DNA from: Pedobacter sp. MC2016-14
GTDB taxonomy: Bacteria > Bacteroidota > Bacteroidia > Sphingobacteriales > Sphingobacteriaceae
Assembly: GCF_020991475.1 (NCBI RefSeq)
Contig: NZ_JAJMPA010000001.1
Span: 682,001 to 746,000, forward strand
Length of the DNA stretch: 64,000 nt
Direction of reading: 5' to 3'
Shown: positions 41,867-52,235 of the stretch, one piece after another
Position numbering within the stretch: position 1 is the stretch's first letter
How the letters are laid out: each line of letters opens with the position of its first letter
Position numbers and translations under genes: made by a program
The notes under the pieces: generated by a model
The model's database searches: none
The model's input: the letters and a program-made list of their open reading frames with translations, nothing else
Told to the model about the DNA's origin: nothing

Positions 41867-43117
41867 TCAGTGAAGCAGAATCTTTTTGAAATAAGATGCG
41901 TCTGCAAGGTATTTAATTATCGACTCTGGATCTTTATCTGCAACCTCGTTAACTGTGAAGGCTTGAAGATGTCCCAGTTTCAACAGCGATCCGCAGCCTG
42001 CATCCCTGAACAGCTTACTGAGTTTCTCATTCTGATCGATATGATACGCGTTGAAGTCTGGCAGGTTATCAATTTCAAGATACTTTTTGTCTACCAGTTC
42101 TAAATTCAAAAGACGATTTAACTTATCACCTTCGGGGGTATCGTTATTGGTTAAAAACAAAAAAGTATGAACTATCAATTTGTTATCATGCAGTTTAACC
42201 GTGAAATAGCCTACTTTTTGGTCCGCAACATGATAAGCTACAAGGCTTTCCTGCCCAGTCCAGTGATGGGCGATCCGATCTTGCATAAAGGTATACAGCA
42301 ATATTTCATGCATCACCCCGGGCGTAATATTTATTCTTTCTTTCAGTCGCTGCAAGGTGTGCTTACTGATGTACAGGTCTAACGGAATATCCAGACCGGT
42401 TACTTTAAATCCAAGTGCAGAAGCCTTCACTCTAAAATATTCCCACTTGAAATCCGGACTGGCCCAACCGAACTTGATGACATCACGAAATCCCTTTTTA
42501 GTCATCAGCTTTTCCACTTGAGGTTTAAAGGTATGGATAAGGATATCATTGTTTGGATTGAATGCAGCAAAATATGGGGTCATAGACGCATCGCCCCTAT
42601 ATAAATGTTCATTATAATCGCTCAGGTAACGACAAGTTTCGGTAACCAAATCCATCACCATGTCCTGAACTTGCCGGTGAATTTTGCTATCGGTAAAGAA
42701 GGGGGTAAATTGTCTTTTAATCTCAATTAATTTCGGGTCACCATCCGGTTCCAGTTCCCCGATAGCGTCTATCAGTGTCTGAGCTTCCGAAAGGTACCAG
42801 CTCAGCGGAATTGCATTGCCGTTTGGAATGATGATGGCATTTCCTTCCATGAGCTCATGCAGCAATTTATGGAACTGAACGACGCGTGTTTTTGGCACCT
42901 CAACACCTGGCGCAGCTTTAGCTTTCAGGCTAGGGTACCTGCAGGAATAAAGCTTTTCAATGAAAATTGGATTGAATTTTAGCAGCAATTCTTCTCCGCC
43001 CACCAGCCTGATTATTTCTTTCGTCCGGCTGATGAAGCGGTCTCTGATGGCTTTGCGCTGTTGTTCCACGAGTGCAGCAGTTTTGGTAGCAGCGAGTTTT
43101 TTTTTCTTTCTATCCAT
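41867..43117 (-). CDS. Conserved-looking protein of unknown function, 416 aa
   Basis: No family recognised. The N-terminus is Lys-rich (MDRKKKKLAATKTAALVEQQ). The protein seems soluble, mixed alpha/beta, with no signal peptide or membrane helix. The central part reads NPNNDILIHTFKPQVEKLM and RLKERINITPGVMHEILLYT. The third base of codons and codon use look like those of neighbours, so there is no sign of transfer. It lies 77 bp upstream of the GAF-PAS gene and 135 bp downstream of another unknown gene on the same strand. Confidence 0.65.
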   Translation of the reverse strand: MDRKKKKLAATKTAALVEQQRKAIRDRFISRTKEIIRLVGGEELLLKFNPIFIEKLYSCRYPSLKAKAAPGVEVPKTRVVQFHKLLHELMEGNAIIIPNGNAIPLSWYLSEAQTLIDAIGELEPDGDPKLIEIKRQFTPFFTDSKIHRQVQDMVMDLVTETCRYLSDYNEHLYRGDASMTPYFAAFNPNNDILIHTFKPQVEKLMTKKGFRDVIKFGWASPDFKWEYFRVKASALGFKVTGLDIPLDLYISKHTLQRLKERINITPGVMHEILLYTFMQDRIAHHWTGQESLVAYHVADQKVGYFTVKLHDNKLIVHTFLFLTNNDTPEGDKLNRLLNLELVDKKYLEIDNLPDFNAYHIDQNEKLSKLFRDAGCGSLLKLGHLQAFTVNEVADKDPESIIKYLADASYFKKILLH

Positions 43118-43252
43118 AATAAGCGTTAGTTAGCATGGATAAAATTAGTTAAAATATTCTTAGCACTAAAAACTCTCCTCTATCAATTTCCCATTTACTA
43201 CCGCTACATTACTGTAACATATAACTTGAATCTAATGATCTTTCCGTAATGC

Positions 43253-44731
43253 CTATATCAGTGTGAGAACGACATCATAGGCATTTTTCTTATCCAAACT
43301 AGCGATCAACCAGGCGATAAAACTTAAGGTAAAGATATCATTATTTTCTACTTCATCCAGCTGGTTTAAAACCGCTTTCCTATATGCCGCATCAAAAGCT
43401 ACATCTGGTTTTAATAAGTGTTTTTCAACCAGATTTAGAAATATCAACACACGTTCTTCCGAGGTTTTTAGCAAATACTTTTTATATCGCCTCCGGAAGC
43501 TGTTTAACCGGGACATGGCCAGCTCGATGTTAGAGAATTGCGCCTGGACCAAAATTTCCATCAGATTCTTCCTAATGGTCCATAACATGCCCATTTTTTT
43601 CTCATACCAGGCATCGGTACGTGTCAGTAAACTGAGCTGCTTTAAGCTCGCCCTGTCGCTACACAAGGCCAAAAACATGGTCAGGCATATTCGTAAATCT
43701 TCAACATCTTCCGGTTTAGAGCTTTGCTTTACACTGGCTAGCGACTTTTGCAATAATGCGATTGCCTCCTGAGCAAAGCCGGTGAAGAATAGGTTAAGCG
43801 CAGAGAGTAACTGATACCGCAAATAAAAAAGCGTATGATAACGGGTATCCGTTGCCATTAAGTCTTTCATTTCTTTAAGATAGGAAGTACTCCTTTCAAA
43901 ATCCCTGCGTCGTAAATGAAAGTTCGCCAAATAATACAAGATGGATATGTGGTAAAAAAGATAGGCCGGTTTTTTCGCCTGGTCTTGTATAAATTGATCT
44001 GATTGGTGAATGTAGCGTTCTATTAATCCGTAATTCTGCTGTATGGCTGCGTATTCATTTGCAATGAAAAGAATTTGGTAAATGGACTTATAAGTCATCA
44101 GGTCCTGTTTGGAAATTTTGTATTTTTTGATAGTCGTCATTATCAAAGTCGTCAAATTGACAATCTTCCCTTCCAGATGGATTTCCTGCAATTCTTTCCT
44201 TAAAAATGCATAAGCCATATTGAGTTTAGCCTCGCGTTGCATATCCGATTGGTTCTGTAGAAAGCGTGCAGTCAAAACTTCCAGGTCTTCTGCTCCTGAC
44301 AGATGGGCGTATTGCAGCTTTAACAATAAAAGTTCATTCAGTAAATTAAATTGTTCCAGATGTTCTGCCAACCGTTCAGCCTTATCCAGGCATTTGAATG
44401 CTACCTTAATCACATCATTTTCTAGCAAAAAACGTCCCACTACGACCAGCCTTAGTGCATCATAGGTATCAGAATGATTGCTCTCAAAGGTTTTTTGGGA
44501 TAAGAATAGCAGCACATTATCTTGCAGCCTTTTACGCAAAGCATGGTACGCATCACCATTTCGCTCTGATTTGTATAGTTTATTTAAGCCATCTATATCG
44601 TCAGTTTCTATCAAATCAAGCAAATGCAGGTTTTTCACATCTGCTCTTTTGTTTTTTCGCTGCAAAAACTGCCTGAATAGCCTTTTGTCTGTACTATTGA
44701 ATAAATTAATCAACTCTTTAAGTGAGTCCAT
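43253..44731 (-). CDS. All-helical protein of unknown function, 492 aa
   Basis: No family recognised. It is almost entirely helical (LNKLYKSERNGDAYHALRKR, LENDVIKVAFKCLDKAERLA, YYLANFHLRRRDFERSTSYL), with spacing that suggests TPR-like or other alpha-solenoid repeats. No signal peptide. The N-terminus MDSLKELINLFNSTDKRLFR is charged. It is divergent from the YiaA/B gene, 128 bp away. A scaffold or binding role is all the sequence supports. Confidence 0.65.
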   Translation of the reverse strand: MDSLKELINLFNSTDKRLFRQFLQRKNKRADVKNLHLLDLIETDDIDGLNKLYKSERNGDAYHALRKRLQDNVLLFLSQKTFESNHSDTYDALRLVVVGRFLLENDVIKVAFKCLDKAERLAEHLEQFNLLNELLLLKLQYAHLSGAEDLEVLTARFLQNQSDMQREAKLNMAYAFLRKELQEIHLEGKIVNLTTLIMTTIKKYKISKQDLMTYKSIYQILFIANEYAAIQQNYGLIERYIHQSDQFIQDQAKKPAYLFYHISILYYLANFHLRRRDFERSTSYLKEMKDLMATDTRYHTLFYLRYQLLSALNLFFTGFAQEAIALLQKSLASVKQSSKPEDVEDLRICLTMFLALCSDRASLKQLSLLTRTDAWYEKKMGMLWTIRKNLMEILVQAQFSNIELAMSRLNSFRRRYKKYLLKTSEERVLIFLNLVEKHLLKPDVAFDAAYRKAVLNQLDEVENNDIFTLSFIAWLIASLDKKNAYDVVLTLI

Positions 44732-44859
44732 ATGATATATTAATAGATCTAAAAGTACAATAATTAAAAAATATATCGTCAGTAATTTTAATAACCTGCC
44801 TTTTTCGGGTAGACTTTACATCCGACATTTGCTTTCATATTAATCAAAAACAAAATAAT

Positions 44860-45327
44860 ATGGAACCGCTACAATACAGAACAGAAGAAAATTCATCAAC
44901 GCAAAAACATGATGAGAAAGTTAGAAACCCATTTAAACCGACAGCCGCATTTATTGGTGCCTCCTGGTTTGCCTTGTTGGCAGGTGTATTAGGCTATTGC
45001 ATCGGCTTATGGAATGCAGGTATGGAATTGAACGAAAAAGGTTATTATTTCACCATTTTATTATTTGGCTTATTCGCCGTTATCTCTGTACAAAAAAGTG
45101 TCAGGGACAGGTCTGAAGGACTCGCGGTCACAGATCTTTATTACGGACTGAGTTGGTTTGCTACTATTGCAGCAATGGTCCTGCTAACGATTGGCCTTTG
45201 GAACGCAGATATCACGCTAAGTGAAAAAGGATTTTACGCCATGGCATTCTCGTTAAGTATGTTTTCGGCCATTGCCGTTCAAAAGAATACCCGTGACGCA
45301 AAAATGTTCGAGGATAAAGAACTGTAA
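44860..45327 (+). CDS. YiaA/YiaB-family inner membrane protein
   Basis: A 155-aa protein with four membrane helices in two repeats of the YiaA/B unit: FIGASWFALLAGVLGYCIGL to ISVQKSVRD, and YGLSWFATIAAMVLLTIGLW to AIAVQKNTRD. The two halves are similar, both with GLWNA and LxEKGxY motifs. Found in the inner membrane; function in the family is unknown. It has its own terminator. Confidence 0.88.
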   Translation: MEPLQYRTEENSSTQKHDEKVRNPFKPTAAFIGASWFALLAGVLGYCIGLWNAGMELNEKGYYFTILLFGLFAVISVQKSVRDRSEGLAVTDLYYGLSWFATIAAMVLLTIGLWNADITLSEKGFYAMAFSLSMFSAIAVQKNTRDAKMFEDKEL

Positions 45328-45340
45328 CGTAGCGTTGCCA

Positions 45341-45379
45341 CCCCGTAGCGACTTGCTTTGCAATCCTGCGGGGTTTTTT
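45341..45379 (+). terminator. Terminator of the YiaA/B-family gene
   Basis: Stem CCCCGTAG/CTGCGGGG (one G-T pair), a 17-nt loop with further pairing, then TTTTTT. Confidence 0.85.
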
Positions 45380-45547
45380 CAAATCCAACATCACCATCGC
45401 TGTAGATCAATCATTTGGGCCTCAAAGAGGCCTAAACTCAGCCACCTAAAAAACCTTTTATGACTTTTCACTCCTTATGTAACTGAAACATTACGTAATC
45501 AACTTATTTATCAGCATATTTGTATAACACGCTTTATACAATCAGCG

Positions 45548-48500
45548 ATGCATCAACCAAGGCCAGACCACGAGAAAGCTCGTCTCAACGCGCTTAAAAA
45601 TTACAGTATACTTGATTCTTTAAGTGAAGAAGAATTTGACAGGATCACTGAGCAGGCTTCATTGATCTGTGATGTGCCCATCTCGCTCATCTCGCTAATA
45701 GACGAAAACCGCCAATGGTTCAAGTCTAAAGTTGGGCTATCGGTAAATGAGACCAGCCGGGATCTCGCCTTTTGTAATTACGCTATTCTGGGTACCGAGA
45801 TATTGGAAGTGGAGGACGCCACAAAAGATGATAGATTTAAGAACAATGAACTTGTTACCGGAGATCCCAATATACGTTTTTACGCCGGACAACCCCTGAT
45901 CGACCCAGATGGGTTTGCGCTTGGCACGCTGTGCGTAATCGATAGAGAGCCAAAGGCCCTCACATCTACACAAACCAGGCTGCTGCAACTGTTAGCCAAA
46001 CAAACAATCACACTGATCGTTGAACGCCGCCAGAAAGCAGAGCTCAAGAATTTTGAAAATCTTTTTAATTTATCCAATGACCTGATATGCATAGCGGGCA
46101 CCGACGGTTTTTTCAAAAAAGTCAATCCCGCCTTCAATAAAATCCTGGGCTGGGAAAATGAAGTATTACTAACCACGTCCTTTTTCGAACTGGTTCATCC
46201 TGATGATTTGGAAATAACCCGCAATGAAATACAGCACCTGTCCGAAGGATTTAATACCATCAATTTTACCCATCGGTTTTATTCTAAAACAGGCGAATAC
46301 AAAACGTTGCAGTGGGTAGCCACGCCAGAACCCTTAACTGGTAATTTGTTCGCTATCGCACGGGATATCTCCGAAGAGAAACTAAAAGAACACCAGTTGA
46401 TGTTGAGCGAGGAACGCGCCCGGGCCTTTTTCGAGAATTCTCAGGGATTTATGTGTACCCATGACCTGCAGGGACGGTTTCTATCTGTCAACAGTGCGGG
46501 TGCTACGATATTGGGTTATACCCAGGATGAGATACTGGCCATGAGCCTTTTTGATATCGTACCTCCAGCAAGTTATGAAAATATCGCAGCTTATCTTAAG
46601 CGGATCAGTCAAACAGGGAAGGACAAAGGGCAGATGGTCACTTTGCCTAAAGATGGCGGTTATTGTATCTGGATGTACAACAACGTCCTAGAGCGTGGAC
46701 AGGATGGAGAACCCTATGTCATCGGGAATGCAATCGATATTACAGAAAGACATCACCTGGAAGAAGACCTTCGGAAAACCAAAGAAATTCTGGAGCAAAC
46801 CAACCGCGTTGCGCACGTTGGCGGTTGGGAATTCGATATCGTAACGCAAAAGATCAGTTGGACAAGGATCACTAAAGAAATTCATGGCGTACAGCCCGAT
46901 TATGAACCAATACTGGAAGAAGCGATCAATTTTTACAAGGAAGGTTATAGCCGGGATGCCATCACTGCGGCGGTTAACGAGGCCATGACCAACGGTACAC
47001 CCTGGAACCTGGAACTACAAATCATCACTTTGCAGGGAAGGGAATTATGGGTAAGCGCACACGGTTATTCGGAATTCCAAAACGGCGTATGTAAACGTAT
47101 TTTCGGCACTTTCCAGGACATTGACGAATCCAAACGCGTACAGCTTGAGATTCAAAGCTCCCGAAAATTACTCGATGATGTTTTACAGGCCGCCTCGGAG
47201 ATCAGTATCATCGCCACGGACGTAAACGGCTTGATTACTGTATTTAACAAAGGGGCTGAAAAACTCCTGGGTTATACGGCCGACGAAATGGTCGGGAAAC
47301 AAACTCCCGCAATCATTCATTCAACAGTGGAGGTAGAACGGCGTGGACAGGAGCTAAGCGAATCGCTCGGCATTCCTGTGTCGGGTTTCCGGGTATTTGT
47401 GCAGGAGGCAGAAATTACGGGCACTGAACAACACGAATGGACCTATATCAAAAAGAATGGCACAACAAGTACTGTTTCGCTAGTGGTTACGGCCATACGG
47501 GACATCAACGACCAGATTAATGGCTACCTGGGTATAGCGACAGATATAACTAAACAGAGGATCATCGAGCATGCGCTCAGCGTGGAGAGGGCAAGACTGG
47601 GATCGTTCGTTGAACATACGCCTGCCGCGGTCGCTATGCTGGATGGAGATATGCGGTTCATTGCAGTAAGTAACCGCTGGCTGGAGGACTACCATTTAAG
47701 TGGCCGGAACATTATCGGTGCATCCTATTATGAAGTTTTTGAAAATATTGATGAAGAAAGACGCGCACGTCACCTTAGAATACTTGGCGGGGCAATCGAA
47801 AGTAAAAAAGAAGACAGGTATCGTTTGAAAGGTGACCTGGAAGATCAATTTATCACCTGGGAAATGAGGCCATGGTATGCCCATGACGGAAAAGTGGGCG
47901 GCATTATGATCTTTACCCAAAATATCACCTCAATCATTTTACAGCGGGAGGAGCTTAAGCTAGCCAAACAACGGGCAGAAGAGGCTAATATTGCCAAGTC
48001 TGAATTTCTGGCCAATATGAGCCACGAAATCAGAACGCCATTGAACGGGGTCATCGGCTTTACAGATCTGGTCATGAAGACCCCTTTGAACGAAACCCAA
48101 CACCAGTATATTCACATCGTTAACCAATCCGCCAACGCCCTCCTTAGTATCATCAATGATATCCTTGATTTTTCCAAGATAGAAGCCGGAAAGCTGGAAC
48201 TCGACATTGAGAGGTGTGACCTTTACGAAATAAGCAGCCAGGCCACAGACATCATTACCTACCAGGTGCAGACCAAGGGACTGGAGATGCTATTGAACCT
48301 CCAACCAGACCTGCCAAGGTTTATCTACGCCGATGCGATCCGCATCAAACAGGTATTGGTAAACCTTTTAGGTAACGCCTCCAAGTTTACTGAAAATGGA
48401 GAAATCGAATTAAAGATTGAGAAGCTAAGCGCAAGTCCTCAGGAAACCATCATGCGTTTCGCGGTAAGGGACACTGGCATCGGGATTAAAGCAGATAAAC

Positions 48501-49918
48501 AACAAAAGATATTTGAAGCATTTTCGCAGGAAGATAGCTCAACCACCAAGAAATATGGCGGTACGGGGCTTGGATTGACGATCTCCAATAAACTGCTCGG
48601 CTTAATGGGCAGTAGGCTGGAATTAACGAGTACGCCAAACATAGGGAGCATATTTTATTTTGATGTAACTTTTCGTTCCGAACAAGGGGATGCGCTGGAA
48701 TGGGCGGACCTAAACGAGGTAAAAAACGTTCTGGTCGTAGATGACAATGATAACAACCGGCATATCGTAGCGACCATGCTTTCGCTGAAAAACATACAAA
48801 CCACCGAGGCAGCCAACGGCTTTGAAGTTCTTCAATTGCTTACCAAAGGTAACACTTACGATGCGATCATCATGGATTACCATATGCCGTATATGGACGG
48901 ACTGGAAACGATCCGGAAGATCAGGGAGAATTTTCTCAGGACCAGTGCCGAGCAGGCATTCATTTTACTGCATAGCTCTTCAGACGACGGCAAGATCATC
49001 GCAACCAGTGAAGAACTCAAGATCGCTTACCGCCTGACCAAACCTTTGAAAATGCAGGAACTCTACCACGCATTATCAAGGCTTCATCATAAAGCGACAA
49101 ATACAAAGCAGCCAGACACTGAAGAAAAGCAACCATCAAGCCTTGCTTTCCTGATACTTGTTGCTGAAGACAATGCAATCAATATGCTTCTGGCCCGTAC
49201 AATCATCAAAAAAATCGCCCCTAATACAACCGTTATAGAAGCACGGAACGGTCTGGAAGCATTAGATCTATGTAAAAACAAGTTACCGGATCTGATCTTT
49301 ATGGACATCCAGATGCCAGAAATGAATGGCTATGAAGCCACTAAGGCTATACGAGAAATCAATGACCAAAGGCACGTGCCGATCATTGCCCTTACTGCCG
49401 GCAATGTAAAAGGCGAAAAAGAAAAGTGCCTTTCCTCCGGGATGGATGACTTTCTGGTTAAACCTTTTTTAGAGAACGACATCCTGACCACTTTTAATAA
49501 ATGGCTGGACCTAGGCCGGGAAGAAGGAAATGGCAAATCACCTGATTTTGAAAATGGATCAGCGCAACATTTTGATATTAAAAAACTTAAAAGTTATTTG
49601 GGAGAGGATTATTCAACAATTAAGGACGCCCTTAACCTGGTGATTGTAGAATTAACGACTTCAAGAGAGCTCATCGAAAAGGCAGCAGAAAAGCAAGCGC
49701 TTACTGAGATAAATAGTGTAGGACATAAACTTTACGGAACAGCCATTTCATCAGGACTATACCAATTATCCCTATTAGCGAACGACCTTGAACATTTGAA
49801 GGACATTGACAAGCCCAATTTTCCAGAATTACTTGAGCAGTTTAACCATGAGATCAAAACTGTTATAACATTAATTAATGAGGTTTTAATACAAAAAGAA
49901 AAGCCTACAAATATTTAA
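45548..49918 (+). CDS. Hybrid sensor histidine kinase: GAF, five PAS, HisKA, HATPase, two REC, Hpt
   Basis: A 1456-aa cytoplasmic hybrid kinase with no membrane helix. Order: GAF (about 25-160), five PAS domains (starting near 168, 290, 415, 540 and 685), HisKA with His826 in FLANMSHEIRTPLNGVIGF, HATPase (about 925-1045; LLGNASKFTENG, RDTGIGIK, GGTGLGLTI), REC1 with Asp1110, REC2 with Asp1253 and a C-terminal Hpt with His1393 (VGHKLYG). All phospho-sites are present, so a full His-Asp-His relay within one chain is possible. No DNA-binding output is in the protein or next door. It is monocistronic, with a strong terminator. Confidence 0.92.
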   Translation: MHQPRPDHEKARLNALKNYSILDSLSEEEFDRITEQASLICDVPISLISLIDENRQWFKSKVGLSVNETSRDLAFCNYAILGTEILEVEDATKDDRFKNNELVTGDPNIRFYAGQPLIDPDGFALGTLCVIDREPKALTSTQTRLLQLLAKQTITLIVERRQKAELKNFENLFNLSNDLICIAGTDGFFKKVNPAFNKILGWENEVLLTTSFFELVHPDDLEITRNEIQHLSEGFNTINFTHRFYSKTGEYKTLQWVATPEPLTGNLFAIARDISEEKLKEHQLMLSEERARAFFENSQGFMCTHDLQGRFLSVNSAGATILGYTQDEILAMSLFDIVPPASYENIAAYLKRISQTGKDKGQMVTLPKDGGYCIWMYNNVLERGQDGEPYVIGNAIDITERHHLEEDLRKTKEILEQTNRVAHVGGWEFDIVTQKISWTRITKEIHGVQPDYEPILEEAINFYKEGYSRDAITAAVNEAMTNGTPWNLELQIITLQGRELWVSAHGYSEFQNGVCKRIFGTFQDIDESKRVQLEIQSSRKLLDDVLQAASEISIIATDVNGLITVFNKGAEKLLGYTADEMVGKQTPAIIHSTVEVERRGQELSESLGIPVSGFRVFVQEAEITGTEQHEWTYIKKNGTTSTVSLVVTAIRDINDQINGYLGIATDITKQRIIEHALSVERARLGSFVEHTPAAVAMLDGDMRFIAVSNRWLEDYHLSGRNIIGASYYEVFENIDEERRARHLRILGGAIESKKEDRYRLKGDLEDQFITWEMRPWYAHDGKVGGIMIFTQNITSIILQREELKLAKQRAEEANIAKSEFLANMSHEIRTPLNGVIGFTDLVMKTPLNETQHQYIHIVNQSANALLSIINDILDFSKIEAGKLELDIERCDLYEISSQATDIITYQVQTKGLEMLLNLQPDLPRFIYADAIRIKQVLVNLLGNASKFTENGEIELKIEKLSASPQETIMRFAVRDTGIGIKADKQQKIFEAFSQEDSSTTKKYGGTGLGLTISNKLLGLMGSRLELTSTPNIGSIFYFDVTFRSEQGDALEWADLNEVKNVLVVDDNDNNRHIVATMLSLKNIQTTEAANGFEVLQLLTKGNTYDAIIMDYHMPYMDGLETIRKIRENFLRTSAEQAFILLHSSSDDGKIIATSEELKIAYRLTKPLKMQELYHALSRLHHKATNTKQPDTEEKQPSSLAFLILVAEDNAINMLLARTIIKKIAPNTTVIEARNGLEALDLCKNKLPDLIFMDIQMPEMNGYEATKAIREINDQRHVPIIALTAGNVKGEKEKCLSSGMDDFLVKPFLENDILTTFNKWLDLGREEGNGKSPDFENGSAQHFDIKKLKSYLGEDYSTIKDALNLVIVELTTSRELIEKAAEKQALTEINSVGHKLYGTAISSGLYQLSLLANDLEHLKDIDKPNFPELLEQFNHEIKTVITLINEVLIQKEKPTNI

Positions 49919-49931
49919 TTTGTAGGCTTTT
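49899..49931. terminator. Terminator between the hybrid kinase and tRNA-Ser
   Basis: A 14-bp perfect stem, AAAAGCCTACAAAT with ATTTGTAGGCTTTT, 5-nt loop. The kinase stop codon lies in the loop region. A/T flanks let it serve both the kinase and the convergent tRNA. Confidence 0.88.
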
Positions 49932-49953
49932 ACCTATTTCAAATGACCATTTG

Positions 49954-50038
49954 CGGAGAGAGAGGGATTCGAACCCTCGGTACCGTGAGGTACACACGCT
50001 TTCCAAGCGTGCTCGTTCGGCCACTCTGACACCTCTCC
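49954..50038 (-). tRNA. tRNA-Ser (GGA)
   Basis: 85-nt class II tRNA. Acceptor GGAGAGG with TCTCTCC and discriminator G. The anticodon arm is CACGC-TTGGAAA-GCGTG, giving anticodon GGA for UCC/UCU. The variable arm is GTACCTCACGGTAC, and the T arm GAGGG-TTCGAAT-CCCTC. CCA is not encoded. It contrasts with the two tRNA-like RNAs at 10.8-11.1 kb, whose variable arms are much longer. Confidence 0.97.
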
Positions 50039-50085
50039 TTTTTCAGGATTGCAAAAGTATTAATTTTTTCCAATCCTAAAAGGAT

Positions 50086-51516
50086 TTATTCCACAACGGT
50101 TACTTTAAGCATGTTTGTTTTGCCTTTTTTCTCCATTGGAATTGCTGCGGTGTTGATCAGGATATCGCCTTTTTTAACCAATTTAAATTCTTTAAGCAAC
50201 TGGTTTACATCTTCGATGGTTTGATCGGTACTGTCAAATTTATCATAGTAGAAACCTTGTACACCCCATAGCAAGCTTAAGCTGTTTAACAAGCTTCTGT
50301 TACTAGTAAAGATATAAGTTAAGGCTTTTGGCCTGTGGCTTGAAATCTGGAACGCAGTATAACCGCTCAAAGTCATAGATACGATACCTACCGCACCAGT
50401 CTGTTTAGACAAGAAACATGCTGAGTCACAAACTGCATCACTTAAAAAAGTCTCTGCTTTTGGTTTCAGGAATTTCTCCGGGTGGAAGGGATAATTATTT
50501 TGTTCGATATTTTGAATGATCTTTTGCATGGTTTCAATAACGATCAATGGAAACTCTCCTACAGAAGTTTCTCCACTTAGCATTACTGCATCAGCGCCGT
50601 CCAATACAGAGTTGGCCACGTCATTTACCTCAGCACGTGTTGGCCTTGGCGTAGTGATCATACTCTCCAGCATCTGTGTAGCAACAATAACTGGTTTTGA
50701 AGCTGCACGACATTTTTGAACAATCATTTTCTGCAACAAAGGAACTTCTTCCATTGGCATCTCCACACCCAGATCACCACGGGCAACCATGATACCATCC
50801 GAAACAGCGATAATTTCATCTATATTAGCAATAGCCTCAGGTTTCTCAATTTTAGCAATTACCCTTGCAGATTTGCCCCTGGCTTTAATAATATCTTTTA
50901 GTTCAGTAATGTCTTCTGCGTTACGCACAAAAGAAAGACCAATCCATTCTACATCATTTTCCAATACAAACTCTAAGTTTTTACGGTCTTCAATCGTCAA
51001 AGAAGGGATAGAAACTTTTGTGTTTGGAAGATTTACACCTTTTCTAGAAGTCAGGATGCCACCGTGAACAACTTCACACAGAACTTCGTCATCAAGATTG
51101 GTTTCCAAAACCCGCATCTGCAGTTTACCATCATCCAAAAGGATAATTTCACCTGCTTTTACATCTTGTGGAAAGGTCTCATAAGTAATATAAATCCGCT
51201 CTTCACTTCCAATGCACTCTTTAGTAGTAATGGTTGTTTTTGCGCCGTTAATCAAGTGAATACCGCCATCCTGAACGATCCCGATACGGATTTTAGGTCC
51301 TTGTAAATCTGCCAGGATACCAACGTTATAACCGTGTTTTTCATTAAGGTCACGGATAGTATCTAAAACTACCTGATGATCAGCCTGAGAACCATGTGAG
51401 AAATTAAGTCTACACACGTCTAAGCCTGCATTAAACATGCTAAACAATACATCTGGTTTAGCCGAAGCCGGACCTAATGTTGCTACTATTTTTGTTCTGG
51501 AATGAAAAGGTTTCAT
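50086..51516 (-). CDS. pyk: Pyruvate kinase
   Basis: Converts phosphoenolpyruvate and ADP to pyruvate and ATP in glycolysis. It is 476 aa. Motifs: TKIVATLGPAS at residues 8-18, LNFSHGSQADH, the active-site stretch ARVIAKIEKPEAIANIDEII, MVARGDLGVEMPMEEVPLLQ and MLSGETSVGEFP. The C-terminal allosteric domain is present. It is downstream of the IPExxxVDY gene on the same strand, an arrangement that recurs in Bacteroidota. Confidence 0.97.
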   Translation of the reverse strand: MKPFHSRTKIVATLGPASAKPDVLFSMFNAGLDVCRLNFSHGSQADHQVVLDTIRDLNEKHGYNVGILADLQGPKIRIGIVQDGGIHLINGAKTTITTKECIGSEERIYITYETFPQDVKAGEIILLDDGKLQMRVLETNLDDEVLCEVVHGGILTSRKGVNLPNTKVSIPSLTIEDRKNLEFVLENDVEWIGLSFVRNAEDITELKDIIKARGKSARVIAKIEKPEAIANIDEIIAVSDGIMVARGDLGVEMPMEEVPLLQKMIVQKCRAASKPVIVATQMLESMITTPRPTRAEVNDVANSVLDGADAVMLSGETSVGEFPLIVIETMQKIIQNIEQNNYPFHPEKFLKPKAETFLSDAVCDSACFLSKQTGAVGIVSMTLSGYTAFQISSHRPKALTYIFTSNRSLLNSLSLLWGVQGFYYDKFDSTDQTIEDVNQLLKEFKLVKKGDILINTAAIPMEKKGKTNMLKVTVVE

Positions 51517-51655
51517 TTAATTAATTTATATTATTAATGCCCTGGAATCAGCTTTTTTTACACCAAAAAACCTTACCGGGTTGTGGTTAGTTCTTGTTAT
51601 TATCTTGAGTATAAGATTCAAATATAGTGTATTTTATACACTCAGCATATAAAAT

Positions 51656-52075
51656 TTATATTACCAAATTTTCACGGGAGCGTATTTTTGCAGGATCAAT
51701 TTTTGCAGCAACCTGAATATCAGCTATTTTATTTAATCCACTAAGGATATAATTAAGGTCTTCGTTGTCCAAAAATTGGTGAATGATCATAAAGTAATCT
51801 ACCTTATTCATTTCAGGTATTAAAAACCCTTCGCTGTTTCGGTTGTTAAGAATATAATATTCGTTCTCACTGGTGTCAGAAAAAAAACAATATTTAGAAA
51901 AAGACAATGCCGGCTCATCGATGTTAAAATAAACCTCATGATCTTCGGCTTTCTCAAAGTTAAGACTTAGATTTGTATTGATTTTATGGCAAAGCACATA
52001 ATCCTTTAAGGATGCGGTGATTGCGATCAAAATGAAATCTAAATCTAATGATAATTTTAAATAGGTTTTGTTCAA
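51656..52075 (-). CDS. IPExxxVDY family protein
   Basis: A 139-aa protein named for its motif, here LIPEMNKVDYFMII near residues 86-99. It is soluble; a strand-rich middle (NEYYILNNRNSEGF) precedes the motif. Function unknown. It lies upstream of pyk and divergent from acpP, with about 160 bp between the start codons, which is the usual place of this family in Bacteroidota. Confidence 0.88.
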   Translation of the reverse strand: MNKTYLKLSLDLDFILIAITASLKDYVLCHKINTNLSLNFEKAEDHEVYFNIDEPALSFSKYCFFSDTSENEYYILNNRNSEGFLIPEMNKVDYFMIIHQFLDNEDLNYILSGLNKIADIQVAAKIDPAKIRSRENLVI

Positions 52076-52235
52076 AATGCCTGTATGATTTGAGGATACG
52101 AAATTATAAAACTAATTTTACTTTACCGTTTGGAATAAAAACATTAAAATTGACAGGGAAATAAAAACATTTGAAATGTCTTAGAATTTATTTTTCTTTG
52201 CACTGAATTATTTAACCATTAAATTATAACAAATT

